DNA of 64,000 nucleotides from Bacteroidota bacterium (GCA_023392125.1 JAEVZS010000022.1:124001-188000), one strand, 5' to 3'. Positions 25,812 to 34,706 are shown, numbered from the stretch's first letter. The notes: generated by a model not told the origin, from the letters alone. Made by a program: numbers and translations.

Positions 25812-27089
25812 CTAGTCAAGACCAAACGCCCGCTTTACACTATCAACATAGTCCAATTTCTCCCACGTAAAGAATTCCAGCATCTTCTTCTGACTTTTTC
25901 TTATTTCAGTGACAGTATCTCCCGTATTCTGTACTTCTACATAATTCAACACAACTTCCTTTGAGAAGGGCTCCCGCCCCACATGACCATAAGAGGCTGT
26001 TTCCTGATAAATCGGATTCATCAGCCCCAGGCGATCTACAATAGCCTTGGGACGCATATCAAACAGATCACCCGCTTTTTCAGCAATCTGCCCATCCGTC
26101 ATTTTTACTCTGGCTGTACCATAGGTATTGATATTGATCGAGATTGGCTTGGATACACCAATAGCATATGCTACCTGAACAAGTATCTCATCTGCCACTC
26201 CGGCAGCTACAAGGTTTTTGGCAACATGTCTTGCTGCATATGCTGCACTTCTGTCAACCTTGGAAGGATCTTTTCCTGAAAAAGCTCCTCCGCCATGAGC
26301 CCCTTTCCCGCCGTAAGTATCAACAATAATTTTTCGCCCGGTCAGGCCGGAATCTCCATGAGGTCCTCCTATTACGAATTTTCCGGTAGGGTTAATATGA
26401 TATATAGTCTTATCATCCAGCAAAGAAGCCGGTATAACCTCAGAGATAACATGTTTTTTCACATCATTGGCAATCGTCTCAAGCATTTGATTATCACTGC
26501 CAAATTCATCATGCTGGGTAGATACCACAATCGTATGAACACGCGAAGGTTTTCCCTCGTCATTGTATTCAATGGTAACCTGGGATTTGGAATCCGGACG
26601 CAAATAGGTCATAATCTTACCCTCCTTCCGTACCTCTGCCAGCTTTTTCAGAATACGATGAGAAAAAGCTAATGCCATAGGCATATATTCCGGAGTTTCT
26701 CTGCTCGCATATCCAAACATCATTCCCTGATCACCTGCACCCTGTTCTTTATCAATCCCTTCTCCTTCATTTACTCCCTGAGCAATATCTGGCGACTGCT
26801 GGTGCAAAGTAGTAATAATACCACAGGAATCGGCATCAAACATGTACTCAGCCTTCGTATAGCCTATCTTTTTTATGGTCTTTCTTACTATTTCCTGTAT
26901 ATCAACATAAGCCTTGGTTGTTACTTCCCCGGCAATAACTGCCAGACCTGTCGTCACCAGAGTCTCACAGGCAACTCTTGACTTTGGATCCTGACATAAC
27001 ATGGCATCAAGTATAGCATCCGAAATTTGATCAGCAACCTTATCCGGGTGCCCTTCAGAAACAGACTCAGAAGTAAATAAAAATGACAT
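25812..27089 (-). CDS. metK: S-adenosylmethionine synthetase
   Basis: 425 aa. Start MSFLFTSESVSEGHPDKVADQ, ATP-site GAGDQGMMFGYA, and metal/phosphate loop GGAFSGKDPSKVDRSAAY are MetK signatures. It makes S-adenosylmethionine from methionine and ATP in the cytoplasm. It is slightly longer than the ~385-aa E. coli enzyme, as in other Bacteroidota. Convergent with hpf at the palindromic terminator. A SAM-dependent methylase gene lies upstream on the same strand. No SAM riboswitch was recognised in the ~85-bp leader. Confidence 0.97.
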   Translation of the reverse strand: MSFLFTSESVSEGHPDKVADQISDAILDAMLCQDPKSRVACETLVTTGLAVIAGEVTTKAYVDIQEIVRKTIKKIGYTKAEYMFDADSCGIITTLHQQSPDIAQGVNEGEGIDKEQGAGDQGMMFGYASRETPEYMPMALAFSHRILKKLAEVRKEGKIMTYLRPDSKSQVTIEYNDEGKPSRVHTIVVSTQHDEFGSDNQMLETIANDVKKHVISEVIPASLLDDKTIYHINPTGKFVIGGPHGDSGLTGRKIIVDTYGGKGAHGGGAFSGKDPSKVDRSAAYAARHVAKNLVAAGVADEILVQVAYAIGVSKPISININTYGTARVKMTDGQIAEKAGDLFDMRPKAIVDRLGLMNPIYQETASYGHVGREPFSKEVVLNYVEVQNTGDTVTEIRKSQKKMLEFFTWEKLDYVDSVKRAFGLD

Positions 27090-27125
27090 ACTATCTTATA
27101 AGCTTTTTAAAATATTAAATTTACC

Positions 27126-27133
27126 CAAATATA
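27126..27133 (-). promoter_or_regulatory. Likely -7 promoter element of metK
   Basis: TATATTTG on the minus strand, 37 bp upstream of the metK ATG. No clear TTTG -33 element at the expected distance. Confidence 0.4.
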
Positions 27134-27173
27134 AGTGAATATACAGTTATTATGCATTCACACCTTAATTAAA

Positions 27174-27890
27174 TTATTTTCTTGTTCCCAATCCGAAAAT
27201 CGTTGGTTTTTTGTATAAATCCGGCGGATTTTTTCGCCAGTCAGCAACCTTTTGTGTTTTTATCATTTCACTGGCCCCGGATATATCCGAAGCTATACAC
27301 AGCAATGTTTCCGCTCCGAGCTCCTTCAAAAGATCCTCCAGCATATGATTATTCCTGAACGGAGTTTCCATAAACAGCTGTGTTTCTCCTTTAGCGCCCT
27401 GCTTTTCCAGAAACCGGATTTCTTTAGTTCGCTCTGCCCGGTTTACCGGGAGATACCCCTTGAAGGCAAACTGCTGACCGGAAAATCCACTCCCCATAAG
27501 CGCCATCAGGATCGATGACGGCCCGGGCAAAGGTTTTACAAGGAAACCATTTTTGTGACCATATGTTACGGCTGCCGCTCCCGGGTCTGCTACTCCGGGA
27601 CAACCGGCTTCTGAGATAATTCCGATAGTACTTCCGGCCGGAATTTCCTTAAAATAACTTCCTACCTCCTTTTCGGTTGTTTTTTTATCCAGCGTAAAAA
27701 ATGTCATTTCTTCGATGACCCTGCCCGATTTCAGCTTACTGATGTATCGTCGGGCAGTCCGGATATTTTCAACCAGATAATAATCAGTATGCCTGATTAC
27801 ATCAATAACCTGAGGCGCCATAAATTGCAGGTCATTGTCTTCTGATAAAAAAGAAGGTATTAGAAAAATCGTACCTTTGTAGGCAGACAT
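27174..27890 (-). CDS. RsmI-like SAM-dependent methyltransferase (tetrapyrrole methylase fold)
   Basis: 238 aa. TP-methylase family landmarks: ENIRTARRYISKL, GIISEAGCPGVADPGAAAV (~88-106), LPGPSSILMALMGSG (~117-131) and the C-terminal KTQKVADWRK-PP region. It resembles RsmI (2'-O-methylation of 16S C1402), but the N-terminus (GTIFLIPSFLSEDND instead of the usual VPTPIGNLED) marks it as the second RsmI-like paralogue found in Bacteroidota. Its target is uncertain, so no gene symbol is given. Transcribed divergently from the DUF2905 gene. Confidence 0.85.
   Translation of the reverse strand: MSAYKGTIFLIPSFLSEDNDLQFMAPQVIDVIRHTDYYLVENIRTARRYISKLKSGRVIEEMTFFTLDKKTTEKEVGSYFKEIPAGSTIGIISEAGCPGVADPGAAAVTYGHKNGFLVKPLPGPSSILMALMGSGFSGQQFAFKGYLPVNRAERTKEIRFLEKQGAKGETQLFMETPFRNNHMLEDLLKELGAETLLCIASDISGASEMIKTQKVADWRKNPPDLYKKPTIFGLGTRK
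27872..27879 (+). promoter_or_regulatory. Likely -7 promoter element of the DUF2905 gene
   Basis: TACCTTTG, 49 bp before the ATG. It lies within the first codons of the divergent methylase gene. No clear -33 element. Confidence 0.4.
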
Positions 27891-27928
27891 AAGTTAGTGT
27901 ATTTGTTGATTTAATCTTACAATCCTAT

Positions 27929-28153
27929 ATGGAGCAATTTGGCGGAACAGGCAAAATTCTGATTATACTGGGCGGATGTCTTCTGCTGGCAGGGCTGCTA
28001 ATAACATTTGCCGGTAAAATACCTTTTCTGGGCAGACTTCCCGGTGATTTTTTTGTACAAAAGAAAAATTTCAGTTTTTATTTCCCATTTACAACTTCTA
28101 TCCTCATTAGTCTTCTGCTTAGCCTGATCCTGTATCTTTTCAGAAAGCTTTGA
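27929..28153 (+). CDS. DUF2905 family membrane protein
   Basis: 74 aa with two hydrophobic helices (ILIILGGCLLLAGLLITFAG ~10-29, TTSILISLLLSLILYLF ~55-71) joined by the conserved loop PFLGRLPGDFFVQKKNFSFYFP. This is the signature of DUF2905, a small inner-membrane family of unknown function. The end overlaps the convergent hydrolase gene by 14 bp. Confidence 0.85.
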   Translation: MEQFGGTGKILIILGGCLLLAGLLITFAGKIPFLGRLPGDFFVQKKNFSFYFPFTTSILISLLLSLILYLFRKL

Positions 28154-28904
28154 TATATTCCTTTATTGTTGCAGCAAACTCCTTGGGTTTTTCTGCATGC
28201 AGCCAGTGCCCCGCCCCGTGAATAGTCACTATTCTGGAATCCGTAAACTGTTTTCTGATTAATTCTTCATCTCTTTCTCTGATGTAGTTGGACTGATCAC
28301 CACGAATAAAAAGAAACGGTTTATCTATCTCAATTTTCTCATCCAACCCTTCTCCTACATTATCAATCTTATCCGTAATCACCGGAAGATTAATCCGCCA
28401 CTTAAACCCATTATCTGTACGATCCAGATTTTTGAGCAAAAACTGCCTAACCGGAAGTTCCGGAACCTTCTCTTCCAGAATCTTGTCAGCTTCCTGTCGG
28501 CTACTGATCGATTCCAGATCGATATTATTGAGTCCTTCAAGAATTTCGTCATGATGTCTCTTGTAAAACCTTGGAGATATATCCATCACGACATAGCGGG
28601 CATCAAACTCAGGATAGGTTGCAGCAAAGTTCATAACTGTTTTCCCCCCCATTGAGTGACCGATAATCAACGGTTTGTGAATACTCTCTTCATCAAGAAA
28701 CTCCATAAGATCTGACGCCATCGCCGAATAATTAAATTCTTCGCTATGGGGCGAGCTGCCATGATTTCTTTGATCCAGCAGATAAACTTTATATTCATCC
28801 GCAAGCAGCTTTGCCGGCCCCAGCAGATTATCCGAAGATCCGAACACTCCATGCAGTATCACAATCGGATCACCTTCTCCTATTTCTCTATAAAATAATT
28901 TCAT
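28140..28904 (-). CDS. Alpha/beta hydrolase (YbfF-like esterase)
   Basis: 254 aa from ATG 28904, whose ATGA overlaps the pdxJ stop; the longer frame to 28967 lies inside pdxJ and is rejected. Oxyanion motif HGVFGSS (~18-24), nucleophile Ser84 in GHSMGG, a likely acid Asp at ~203 (RGDQSNYI) and catalytic His233 in GAGHWLHAEKP. Probably a cytoplasmic esterase or thioesterase; the substrate is unknown. It is translationally coupled to pdxJ. Confidence 0.85.
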   Translation of the reverse strand: MKLFYREIGEGDPIVILHGVFGSSDNLLGPAKLLADEYKVYLLDQRNHGSSPHSEEFNYSAMASDLMEFLDEESIHKPLIIGHSMGGKTVMNFAATYPEFDARYVVMDISPRFYKRHHDEILEGLNNIDLESISSRQEADKILEEKVPELPVRQFLLKNLDRTDNGFKWRINLPVITDKIDNVGEGLDEKIEIDKPFLFIRGDQSNYIRERDEELIRKQFTDSRIVTIHGAGHWLHAEKPKEFAATIKEYIKAF

Positions 28905-29617
28905 TGTTGCAGTTTTCGTAAATATGTCTGAATGGTATTTTCCAGGCCCATGTACAATGCATCGCAAATAAGGGCATGGCCGATTGATACTTCATCAATG
29001 TATGGTATATGCTTGACCAGATAGTTCAGATTTTCAAGATCCAGATCATGTCCCGCATTCAGTCCAAGTCCAAGCTCACGGGCCCTGGCTGCAGCAGTCA
29101 TATAAGCACTTATCGCTGCAGCAGGATTGCCGGAATAGCCGACAGCATAAGGCTCCGTATACAGCTCAACCCTGTCTGCACCTGCAAGAGCAGCCCCTTC
29201 TATCATTTTGGGATCAGGATTAACAAAAACAGAAACTCTTATACCTTTCTTTTTAAACCCGGCAACAACATCCGTAAGGAAATCCCTGTGTACTACAGTA
29301 TTCCACCCGGCATTTGAGGTAATGGCATCAGGCGCATCAGGTACAAGTGTTACCTGACCCGGTTGCACGCTCTCCACCAAGCTGATAAATTTATCTTCCG
29401 GATTTCCCTCTATATTCAATTCAGTATGTAATACCTTTTTAAGCTCAACAACATCCGTATAGCGAATATGTCTTTCATCCGGTCTGGGATGAACAGTGAT
29501 TCCCTGTGCACCAAAACGTTCACAATCCAAAGCAACCCGGATAACATCCGGATTGTTTCCGCCCCGCGCATTTCGCAATGTCGCAATCTTATTAATATTT
29601 ACACTGAGCCTGGTCAT
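28901..29617 (-). CDS. pdxJ: Pyridoxine 5'-phosphate synthase
   Basis: 238 aa, normal length. Features: LSVNINKIATLRNARGGNNPDV at the start, the phosphate/metal region GITVHPRPDERHIRYTDV, and the C-terminal GLGLNAGHDLDLENL and EVSIGHALICDALYMG. It condenses 1-deoxyxylulose 5-phosphate with 3-amino-2-oxopropyl phosphate in DXP-dependent vitamin B6 synthesis. Followed by a coupled hydrolase. Divergent from yqeY. Confidence 0.97.
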   Translation of the reverse strand: MTRLSVNINKIATLRNARGGNNPDVIRVALDCERFGAQGITVHPRPDERHIRYTDVVELKKVLHTELNIEGNPEDKFISLVESVQPGQVTLVPDAPDAITSNAGWNTVVHRDFLTDVVAGFKKKGIRVSVFVNPDPKMIEGAALAGADRVELYTEPYAVGYSGNPAAAISAYMTAAARARELGLGLNAGHDLDLENLNYLVKHIPYIDEVSIGHALICDALYMGLENTIQTYLRKLQQ

Positions 29618-29633
29618 CTTTTTATATTATTTT

Positions 29634-29641
29634 TAGCTTTG
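29634..29641 (+). promoter_or_regulatory. Likely -7 promoter element of yqeY-cvpA-pabA
   Basis: TAGCTTTG, 35 bp before the yqeY start. The -33 region falls in the pdxJ start and lacks a good TTTG. Confidence 0.4.
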
Positions 29642-29676
29642 CAAATAAAGCTAATAAATCAAAATTTTTAGAATGT

Positions 29677-30126
29677 ATGGGCCTAAAAGCACAAATCGAA
29701 ACGGATATAAAATCAGCAATGCTCGCCAAAGACAAAGACCGGCTAAGAGCACTGCGCAGCATAAAGTCTCTTATTCTGCTTGCCGAAACAGAAAAGGGAG
29801 CCAAAAGTGAACTTTCTGAAGAGGATGAAATAAAGCTGCTAACGAAGGCAGCCAAACAGCGTAGAGAGTCTGCTGAAGTTTATAAAAATCAGAACCGGGC
29901 AGATCTTGAAGCAGTGGAGCTTGGAGAGCTTGCCGTCATAGAACAGTATCTTCCGAAACAACTTACAGAAGAAGAAATACTGGAAAAACTGAAGGCAATT
30001 ATCGATGAAACAGGAGCACAGGGGCCTCAGGATATGGGCAAGGTCATGGGTGCTGCAACAAAATCCCTGGCGGGACAGGCTGATGGAAAAGTAATTTCGG
30101 TATTGGTAAAATCGCTACTTAAATAA
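29677..30126 (+). CDS. GatB/YqeY domain protein
   Basis: 149 aa, full length for the family. Helical start LKAQIETDIKSAMLAKDKDRL, conserved QYLPKQLTEEEI (~89-100) and C-terminal GPQDMGKVMGAATKSLAGQADGK (~115-137). The domain is shared with the tail of GatB, where it contacts tRNA. The stand-alone protein's role is not firmly established. The next gene starts 3 bp downstream, so they form an operon. Confidence 0.92.
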   Translation: MGLKAQIETDIKSAMLAKDKDRLRALRSIKSLILLAETEKGAKSELSEEDEIKLLTKAAKQRRESAEVYKNQNRADLEAVELGELAVIEQYLPKQLTEEEILEKLKAIIDETGAQGPQDMGKVMGAATKSLAGQADGKVISVLVKSLLK

Positions 30127-30129
30127 AAA

Positions 30130-30657
30130 TTGAATACTGCTGATTTCGTTTTTCTGAGTTTTCTGGCGCTCGGAGCCTATATGGGTTTTCGTAAAGGCCT
30201 GATGCTGGAGATCGTCACATTTCTGGCGCTCATTATCGGTATAATATCCGCATTCAAATTATTAAATTCCGGAATTGAATTTATCCGGTCAACATGGGGC
30301 TGGGAGAGTATCCTGATTCCCTATCTGGCTTTTATCCTGATTTTCGTATTAGTTTTCCTTTTAATTCATCTGTTGGGAAAAACTCTTAAGAAAATTCTCG
30401 ACTTCACTTTGCTGGGAAGCGCTGATAATTTTGCCGGAGCATTGTTGGGAGTAGCCAAAATGGCATTCGGGATTAGTCTTATACTCTGGCTTACCAGAGC
30501 GGCAAGCATCGAGCTACCTCCGGCAATAACCGAAAACAGTCTTCTTTTCACTCCTTTGGTAGGATTCGCTCCCGGGGTTGTACACTGGATTAGCTATGTA
30601 ATCCCGTTTCAGGACATTTTCCCTGCAATATCAAAAATATTAACGGACTCCAATTGA
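30130..30657 (+). CDS. CvpA family membrane protein
   Basis: 175 aa from TTG 30130. No ATG fits, and the family N-terminus (NTADFVFLSFLALGAYMGFRKGLMLEI) begins exactly there. Four hydrophobic helices, with LLIHLLGKTLKKILDFTLLG in the middle, match CvpA (colicin V production family). Members are inner-membrane proteins linked to envelope homeostasis, but the mechanism is unclear. Placed 3 bp after yqeY; the TGA stop overlaps the TTG start of the next gene. Confidence 0.85.
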   Translation: MNTADFVFLSFLALGAYMGFRKGLMLEIVTFLALIIGIISAFKLLNSGIEFIRSTWGWESILIPYLAFILIFVLVFLLIHLLGKTLKKILDFTLLGSADNFAGALLGVAKMAFGISLILWLTRAASIELPPAITENSLLFTPLVGFAPGVVHWISYVIPFQDIFPAISKILTDSN

Positions 30658-31217
30658 TTCTCATTGTTGACAATTTTGACTCTTTTACCTGGAATCTGAC
30701 AGACTATATTGAACAAACCGGAGAAGAAATTCTCCTTGTCCGGAATACAATTTGTCCAGAAGATTCATTTTCCGAAAAAATAAAAGGGGTCGTCTTATCT
30801 CCCGGCCCGGGGAAACCGGAAGATGCAGGTTTTCTGCTAAATTACGTCCGGTACTATGAAAAAAGGAAGCCTGTTCTTGGAATTTGTCTGGGGCATCAGG
30901 CTATAGCTCAGCTCTATGGTTCTGCAATCGGAAAAGCACCACACCCTTCCCATGGAAAAATTTCCGAGATCCACCTTGATACCAGTCATTATCTCTTCAC
31001 CGGTCTTCCTCAAAAAATCAACGTAGTACGCTACCATTCCCTTATCGCCGAAAAACTTCCGGATAATCTGCGTATCATTTGCCAGACCGAAAATCTCATA
31101 ATGGGAGTTTCCCATACGGAATATCCGGTTTGCGGAATCCAGTTTCACCCCGAAGCCTACCTTACCGATTATGGCCAGACAATTATTCAGAACTGGATTT
31201 CTTTTGTCAACCGATAG
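30654..31217 (+). CDS. pabA: Aminodeoxychorismate/anthranilate synthase glutamine amidotransferase subunit
   Basis: 187 aa from TTG 30654 (TTGA overlap with cvpA). Start MILIVDNFDSFTWNL, nucleophile Cys78 in LGICLGHQAI, and His165/Glu167 in QFHPEAYLTDYG are the PabA/TrpG signature. It supplies ammonia to a PabB or TrpE partner for folate or tryptophan synthesis. No partner subunit is nearby, so the two roles cannot be separated; many bacteria use one subunit for both. Confidence 0.88.
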   Translation: MILIVDNFDSFTWNLTDYIEQTGEEILLVRNTICPEDSFSEKIKGVVLSPGPGKPEDAGFLLNYVRYYEKRKPVLGICLGHQAIAQLYGSAIGKAPHPSHGKISEIHLDTSHYLFTGLPQKINVVRYHSLIAEKLPDNLRIICQTENLIMGVSHTEYPVCGIQFHPEAYLTDYGQTIIQNWISFVNR

Positions 31218-31220
31218 GAG

Positions 31221-31250
31221 TTGAATAAATCTAAACTTTGTTTTACTTTG
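31221..31250 (+). promoter_or_regulatory. Bacteroidota-type promoter upstream of the hydrolase-CBS-nadK block
   Basis: TTG at 31221-31223, 19 bp spacer, then TTACTTTG at 31243-31250 (one mismatch to TAnnTTTG). The ATG is 33 bp downstream. This suggests that the run from 31284 starts its own transcript. Confidence 0.55.
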
Positions 31251-31283
31251 CACGTTAATAAAATTTATCAAGTCCTATAGAGC

Positions 31284-32048
31284 ATGGCATTTACTATCAA
31301 AGAAAACGGCAAATTCAAGTATTATGACGAAGGTGAAGGAGATGTTCTGCTTCTTTTACACGGTCTTTTTGGAGCTCTAAGCAACTGGGAATATGTAATA
31401 AAAGCTTTCAATAAAGACCATAGGGTAATCATCCCTGTAATGCCGATATACGATATGCCTATCCGCTCTGCGAGTGTCGAGGGATTAGCTACGTTCATTG
31501 AGGACTTTGTTAAGTTCAAGAATCTTGACAATCTTACCCTATTGGGCAATTCACTTGGCGGACACGTAGGACTCGTTTACACGCTAAAAAATAAAGAAAA
31601 AGTATCCAGACTTGTTCTCACAGGCTCCTCTGGATTATTTGAAAATTCGATGGGCGGCTCTTTCCCCAAAAGAGGCAGCTACGATTACATCAAAGAACGT
31701 GTCGGATATACCTTTTACGATCCATCCACCGCTACCCATGAGCTGGTAGAAGAGGTTTTCAATATTACACGAAGCATTCCGAAATGCATGAATATAGTAG
31801 CCATAGCCAAAGCAGCTCAACGGCACAATATGGCTAAGGATATCACTCAGATTAAAGTCCCGACATTGTTGATCTGGGGTCTCAATGATACGATCACCCC
31901 GCCAATGGTCGCACATGAGTTTAATCGACTGATCCCTAATTCGGAGCTTAGATTTATTGATAAATGCGGGCATGCCCCGATGATGGAGCACCCGGAAAAG
32001 TTTAATTCTATTTTACGACAGTTTATCGGAACCAAAGTGACCGCATGA
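31284..32048 (+). CDS. Alpha/beta hydrolase
   Basis: 254 aa. Oxyanion motif LLHGLFGALSNW (~24-35), nucleophile Ser90 in GNSLGGH, an acid Asp in WGLNDTITP (~199-207) and His in CGHAPMMEHP (~227-236). Typical cytoplasmic hydrolase of unknown substrate. It overlaps the CBS protein gene by 4 bp (ATGA), so the two are translationally coupled. A hydrolase in this position upstream of nadK is common in Cytophagales-type genomes as I recall. Confidence 0.85.
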   Translation: MAFTIKENGKFKYYDEGEGDVLLLLHGLFGALSNWEYVIKAFNKDHRVIIPVMPIYDMPIRSASVEGLATFIEDFVKFKNLDNLTLLGNSLGGHVGLVYTLKNKEKVSRLVLTGSSGLFENSMGGSFPKRGSYDYIKERVGYTFYDPSTATHELVEEVFNITRSIPKCMNIVAIAKAAQRHNMAKDITQIKVPTLLIWGLNDTITPPMVAHEFNRLIPNSELRFIDKCGHAPMMEHPEKFNSILRQFIGTKVTA

Positions 32049-32707
32049 TAGCCGAAGAACTTATCAACCAGTTGATTCCCCCGTTAAAACCATCTGACCC
32101 TGCTGACAAAGCACTGTCCTGGATGGAGAAGCTCCGTATTACCCAGCTTCCGGTTGTGGACGAGAAAGAGTACAAAGGAGTGATTACTGAAGACTTAATA
32201 TACGATCATCTGGACTCTGATAAAGTCGTAGGAGATTTTCAGCTTATTGCTTCCGCTGTCAGCGCACTACCCAACAGCCATTTTTATGACGTAATTAAAC
32301 TTGCAATTGAAAATGGCCTGCAGCTTGTCCCTGTGCTGGATGTTGACAGAAATTTCCTCGGGGTGATATCTGTAAACGAAACAGCAGCCACTCTTGCAAA
32401 AATGTTTGCAGCACAAGGCCCAGGAGGAATTATTGTTATTTCACTGGCTCCCAAAGACTACTCAATGAGCGAAATTGCTCGCCTCATCGAAGCAAATGAT
32501 ACCCGAATACTTAGTGCCTTCTTTCTTCAGGAACATGATTCCGATCAGGCCAAGCTGACATTAAAACTAAACAGGGAAGATCTAACCCGTATAATAGCGA
32601 CACTCGAAAGGCACAGTTATTCTGTTGTTGCGCATTTTCAGGAAACCGAACTGCTCAATGTTGATAAGGAAAGACTGGATATGCTTCTGAGATATCTCAA
32701 TATGTAA
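32045..32707 (+). CDS. CBS domain pair protein with ACT-like C-terminus
   Basis: 220 aa. Two CBS repeats: ~1-60 (DPADKALSWMEKLRITQLPVVDEKEYKGVITEDLI) and ~70-120 (HFYDVIKLAIENGLQLVPVLDVDRNFLGVISV). An ACT-like tail follows (~128-205: GGIIVISLAPKDYSMSEIARL, SVVAHF). CBS pairs bind adenosyl nucleotides and ACT domains bind small molecules, so a ligand-sensing role is likely. There is no catalytic domain. Located 24 bp before nadK. Confidence 0.85.
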   Translation: MIAEELINQLIPPLKPSDPADKALSWMEKLRITQLPVVDEKEYKGVITEDLIYDHLDSDKVVGDFQLIASAVSALPNSHFYDVIKLAIENGLQLVPVLDVDRNFLGVISVNETAATLAKMFAAQGPGGIIVISLAPKDYSMSEIARLIEANDTRILSAFFLQEHDSDQAKLTLKLNREDLTRIIATLERHSYSVVAHFQETELLNVDKERLDMLLRYLNM

Positions 32708-32731
32708 TCCTGCTCCAGTAACCCGCTTCTA

Positions 32732-33610
32732 ATGAAAATTGCAATTCATGGTCGTTCTCTTAATGAAGAAACAGTCCCTTATATTCAGGAACTACTTACG
32801 TTGCTCGAAGAGAAAGGAGCTGAATTAGTTATAAATGCAGGATTTTATAATTCTTTAAAAAGACGTAATGTGCTTCTTAAAGAAGTCCCGGCATATTCGA
32901 CTCCGGGAGAACTATCCTCTGATACAGATTTTATGATTAGCATAGGCGGGGATGGCACGCTGCTTTCCGGTGTTACTTTTGTCGGACGCAAATCAATTCC
33001 AATATTGGGCATTAACACCGGAAGATTAGGGTTTCTGGCTACAATACAACGCGAAGATGCTAAAAAAGCAGTAGAAGCCTTATACTCTGGTAATCTGAAG
33101 CTCGAAGAGCGTACCCTCATTAAAGTTATATCGGATGATGACGTTTTTAATGATATCAATTTCGGTCTGAATGAATTTACAATCCTCAAAAGAGACTCTT
33201 CTTCTATGATTGTTGTGCATTCATATCTGAATGGAGAATATCTGAACTCTTATTGGGCAGACGGGCTAATCATCGCAACACCCACCGGATCAACCGGTTA
33301 CTCCTTAAGCTGTGGCGGCCCGTTGGTAATGCCTCAGAATCAGAACTTTATTTTAACCCCTGTCAGTCCACATAATCTGAATGTCCGGCCAATGATTGTC
33401 CCGGATTCGAGCGAGCTGAGTTTTCAGATTGAAAGCCGAAGTAAAAAAATCCTGATTTCACTTGACTCCAGATCCAAAAGCGTACCTTCGACAATCAGCC
33501 TTAAAGTAAAAAAAGAGGACTTTACGGTTAAACTTATTGAACTTAAATCGTATAAATACCTGGAAACACTGCGAAATAAATTAAACTGGGGACTTGATTT
33601 AAGAAATTAA
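32732..33610 (+). CDS. nadK: NAD kinase
   Basis: 292 aa. ATP/PPi-binding GGDGTLL at residues 72-78, NTGRLGFLA (~94-102), and the NAD-binding region TPTGSTGYSLSCGGP (~188-202). It phosphorylates NAD to NADP in the cytoplasm. Follows the CBS protein gene and precedes the envelope genes, the conserved Bacteroidota arrangement. Confidence 0.97.
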   Translation: MKIAIHGRSLNEETVPYIQELLTLLEEKGAELVINAGFYNSLKRRNVLLKEVPAYSTPGELSSDTDFMISIGGDGTLLSGVTFVGRKSIPILGINTGRLGFLATIQREDAKKAVEALYSGNLKLEERTLIKVISDDDVFNDINFGLNEFTILKRDSSSMIVVHSYLNGEYLNSYWADGLIIATPTGSTGYSLSCGGPLVMPQNQNFILTPVSPHNLNVRPMIVPDSSELSFQIESRSKKILISLDSRSKSVPSTISLKVKKEDFTVKLIELKSYKYLETLRNKLNWGLDLRN

Positions 33611-33634
33611 GATCGATTTTACACAAATTAATCT

Positions 33635-33642
33635 TAAATTTG
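33635..33642 (+). promoter_or_regulatory. Likely -7 promoter element of the first DUF6089 gene
   Basis: TAAATTTG followed by GCA, 78 bp before the chosen ATG. The -33 element is weak. Its position rules out the upstream TTG at 33648 as a well-spaced start. Confidence 0.4.
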
Positions 33643-33719
33643 CAATATTGAAAAAATATACTTCAAACTCCGAGCTCCTTATAAAGCTATTAATGTATTT
33701 AAATATGGAGGAGATAATA

Positions 33720-34706
33720 ATGAAAAGGTACAAATTTACAGGATTAATATTTTTTGTTCTTTTAGCAGGTTCTATCGATTCCATCGCCCAGAATTTCAGC
33801 AAGAAATATCGGTATAAGGGAATTGGTCTCAACATCAACTCCATGAACTACGTAGGGGAAGTAGACCCTTCCCCAAGCTTCCTGAGCCCCTCTATCAGCC
33901 ATACCAAATACAATATCGGCTTTGCATACCTGTATAAGATAAAACCTCATCTCGCCATTCGGGGGAATGTCTCTTATGGCCGGATAAAAGGAGATGATTA
34001 CAAAAATGCGAGCTACAGTATTGAGGATATTCATCGTAAAATGCGAAATGTAAATTTCCGTAATGAGATTTATGAAATAAAGCTGGATGCCGTTATTGAC
34101 CTGGTAGGAAATTACATGGATTACAGAAAAAGACCTGATTTTACTCCGTATGTTTTTTTCGGAATCGCCTATTTCCACCACAATCCTCAGGGGTTGAGTC
34201 CGGATAATGAATGGGTATACCTGAAGCCACTGTCTACTGAAGGACAGGGACTGCCCGGCACAGGTGTAAAAGAATATTCTCTTCATCAGATTGCTATTCC
34301 GTTTGGTTTCGGAGTTCGTTACAAGCTTGCCAGATATTGGGATCTGGGCTTTGAAATTGGCTGGAGATATACATTTACCGATTACCTGGACGATGTAGGA
34401 GGTGTATACTCAGACAAAGACCTCATCAGAAAGGAAAAGGGATACCTTGCGGCTGATATGTCCGACAGGGCAATGGAAGCTCTTGCTAAAGACGCTCACT
34501 TGAAAGACTTTGTTGAAAACAGACAGGGAGGTTATGTGGCAAAAAACAACGGAGACTATGACGGTACTGGTGATTTGTACATAAACTCGTACAATACACC
34601 AGGAGCAAAACGGGGCGATAAAAACAAGGATTGGTATATTCTGACAGGCTTTCATCTGGTATATATATTCCCTCCGAAAGTAATATGTCCGAAGTTCCGC
34701 CGTTAG
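33720..34706 (+). CDS. DUF6089 family outer membrane beta-barrel protein
   Basis: 328 aa from ATG 33720, where a clear signal peptide begins (MKRYKFTGLIFFVLLAGSIDSIAQ). A longer frame from TTG 33648 would place 24 residues before it. The mature part has amphipathic strands and aromatic girdles (YKGIGLNINSMNYVGEV, FTPYVFFGIAYFHHNP, IPFGFGVRYKLARYWDLGFEIGWRYTFTDYLDDVGG) and ends VICPKFRR. This is the DUF6089 barrel group found next to uppS/bamA in Bacteroidota. The function is unknown; an envelope role is inferred from location and neighbours. Confidence 0.8.
   Translation: MKRYKFTGLIFFVLLAGSIDSIAQNFSKKYRYKGIGLNINSMNYVGEVDPSPSFLSPSISHTKYNIGFAYLYKIKPHLAIRGNVSYGRIKGDDYKNASYSIEDIHRKMRNVNFRNEIYEIKLDAVIDLVGNYMDYRKRPDFTPYVFFGIAYFHHNPQGLSPDNEWVYLKPLSTEGQGLPGTGVKEYSLHQIAIPFGFGVRYKLARYWDLGFEIGWRYTFTDYLDDVGGVYSDKDLIRKEKGYLAADMSDRAMEALAKDAHLKDFVENRQGGYVAKNNGDYDGTGDLYINSYNTPGAKRGDKNKDWYILTGFHLVYIFPPKVICPKFRR

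Noticed and set aside
27090..27173. SAM riboswitch upstream of metK
   Set aside because: The leader is only ~85 bp, AT-rich, and shows no conserved SAM-aptamer core by eye.
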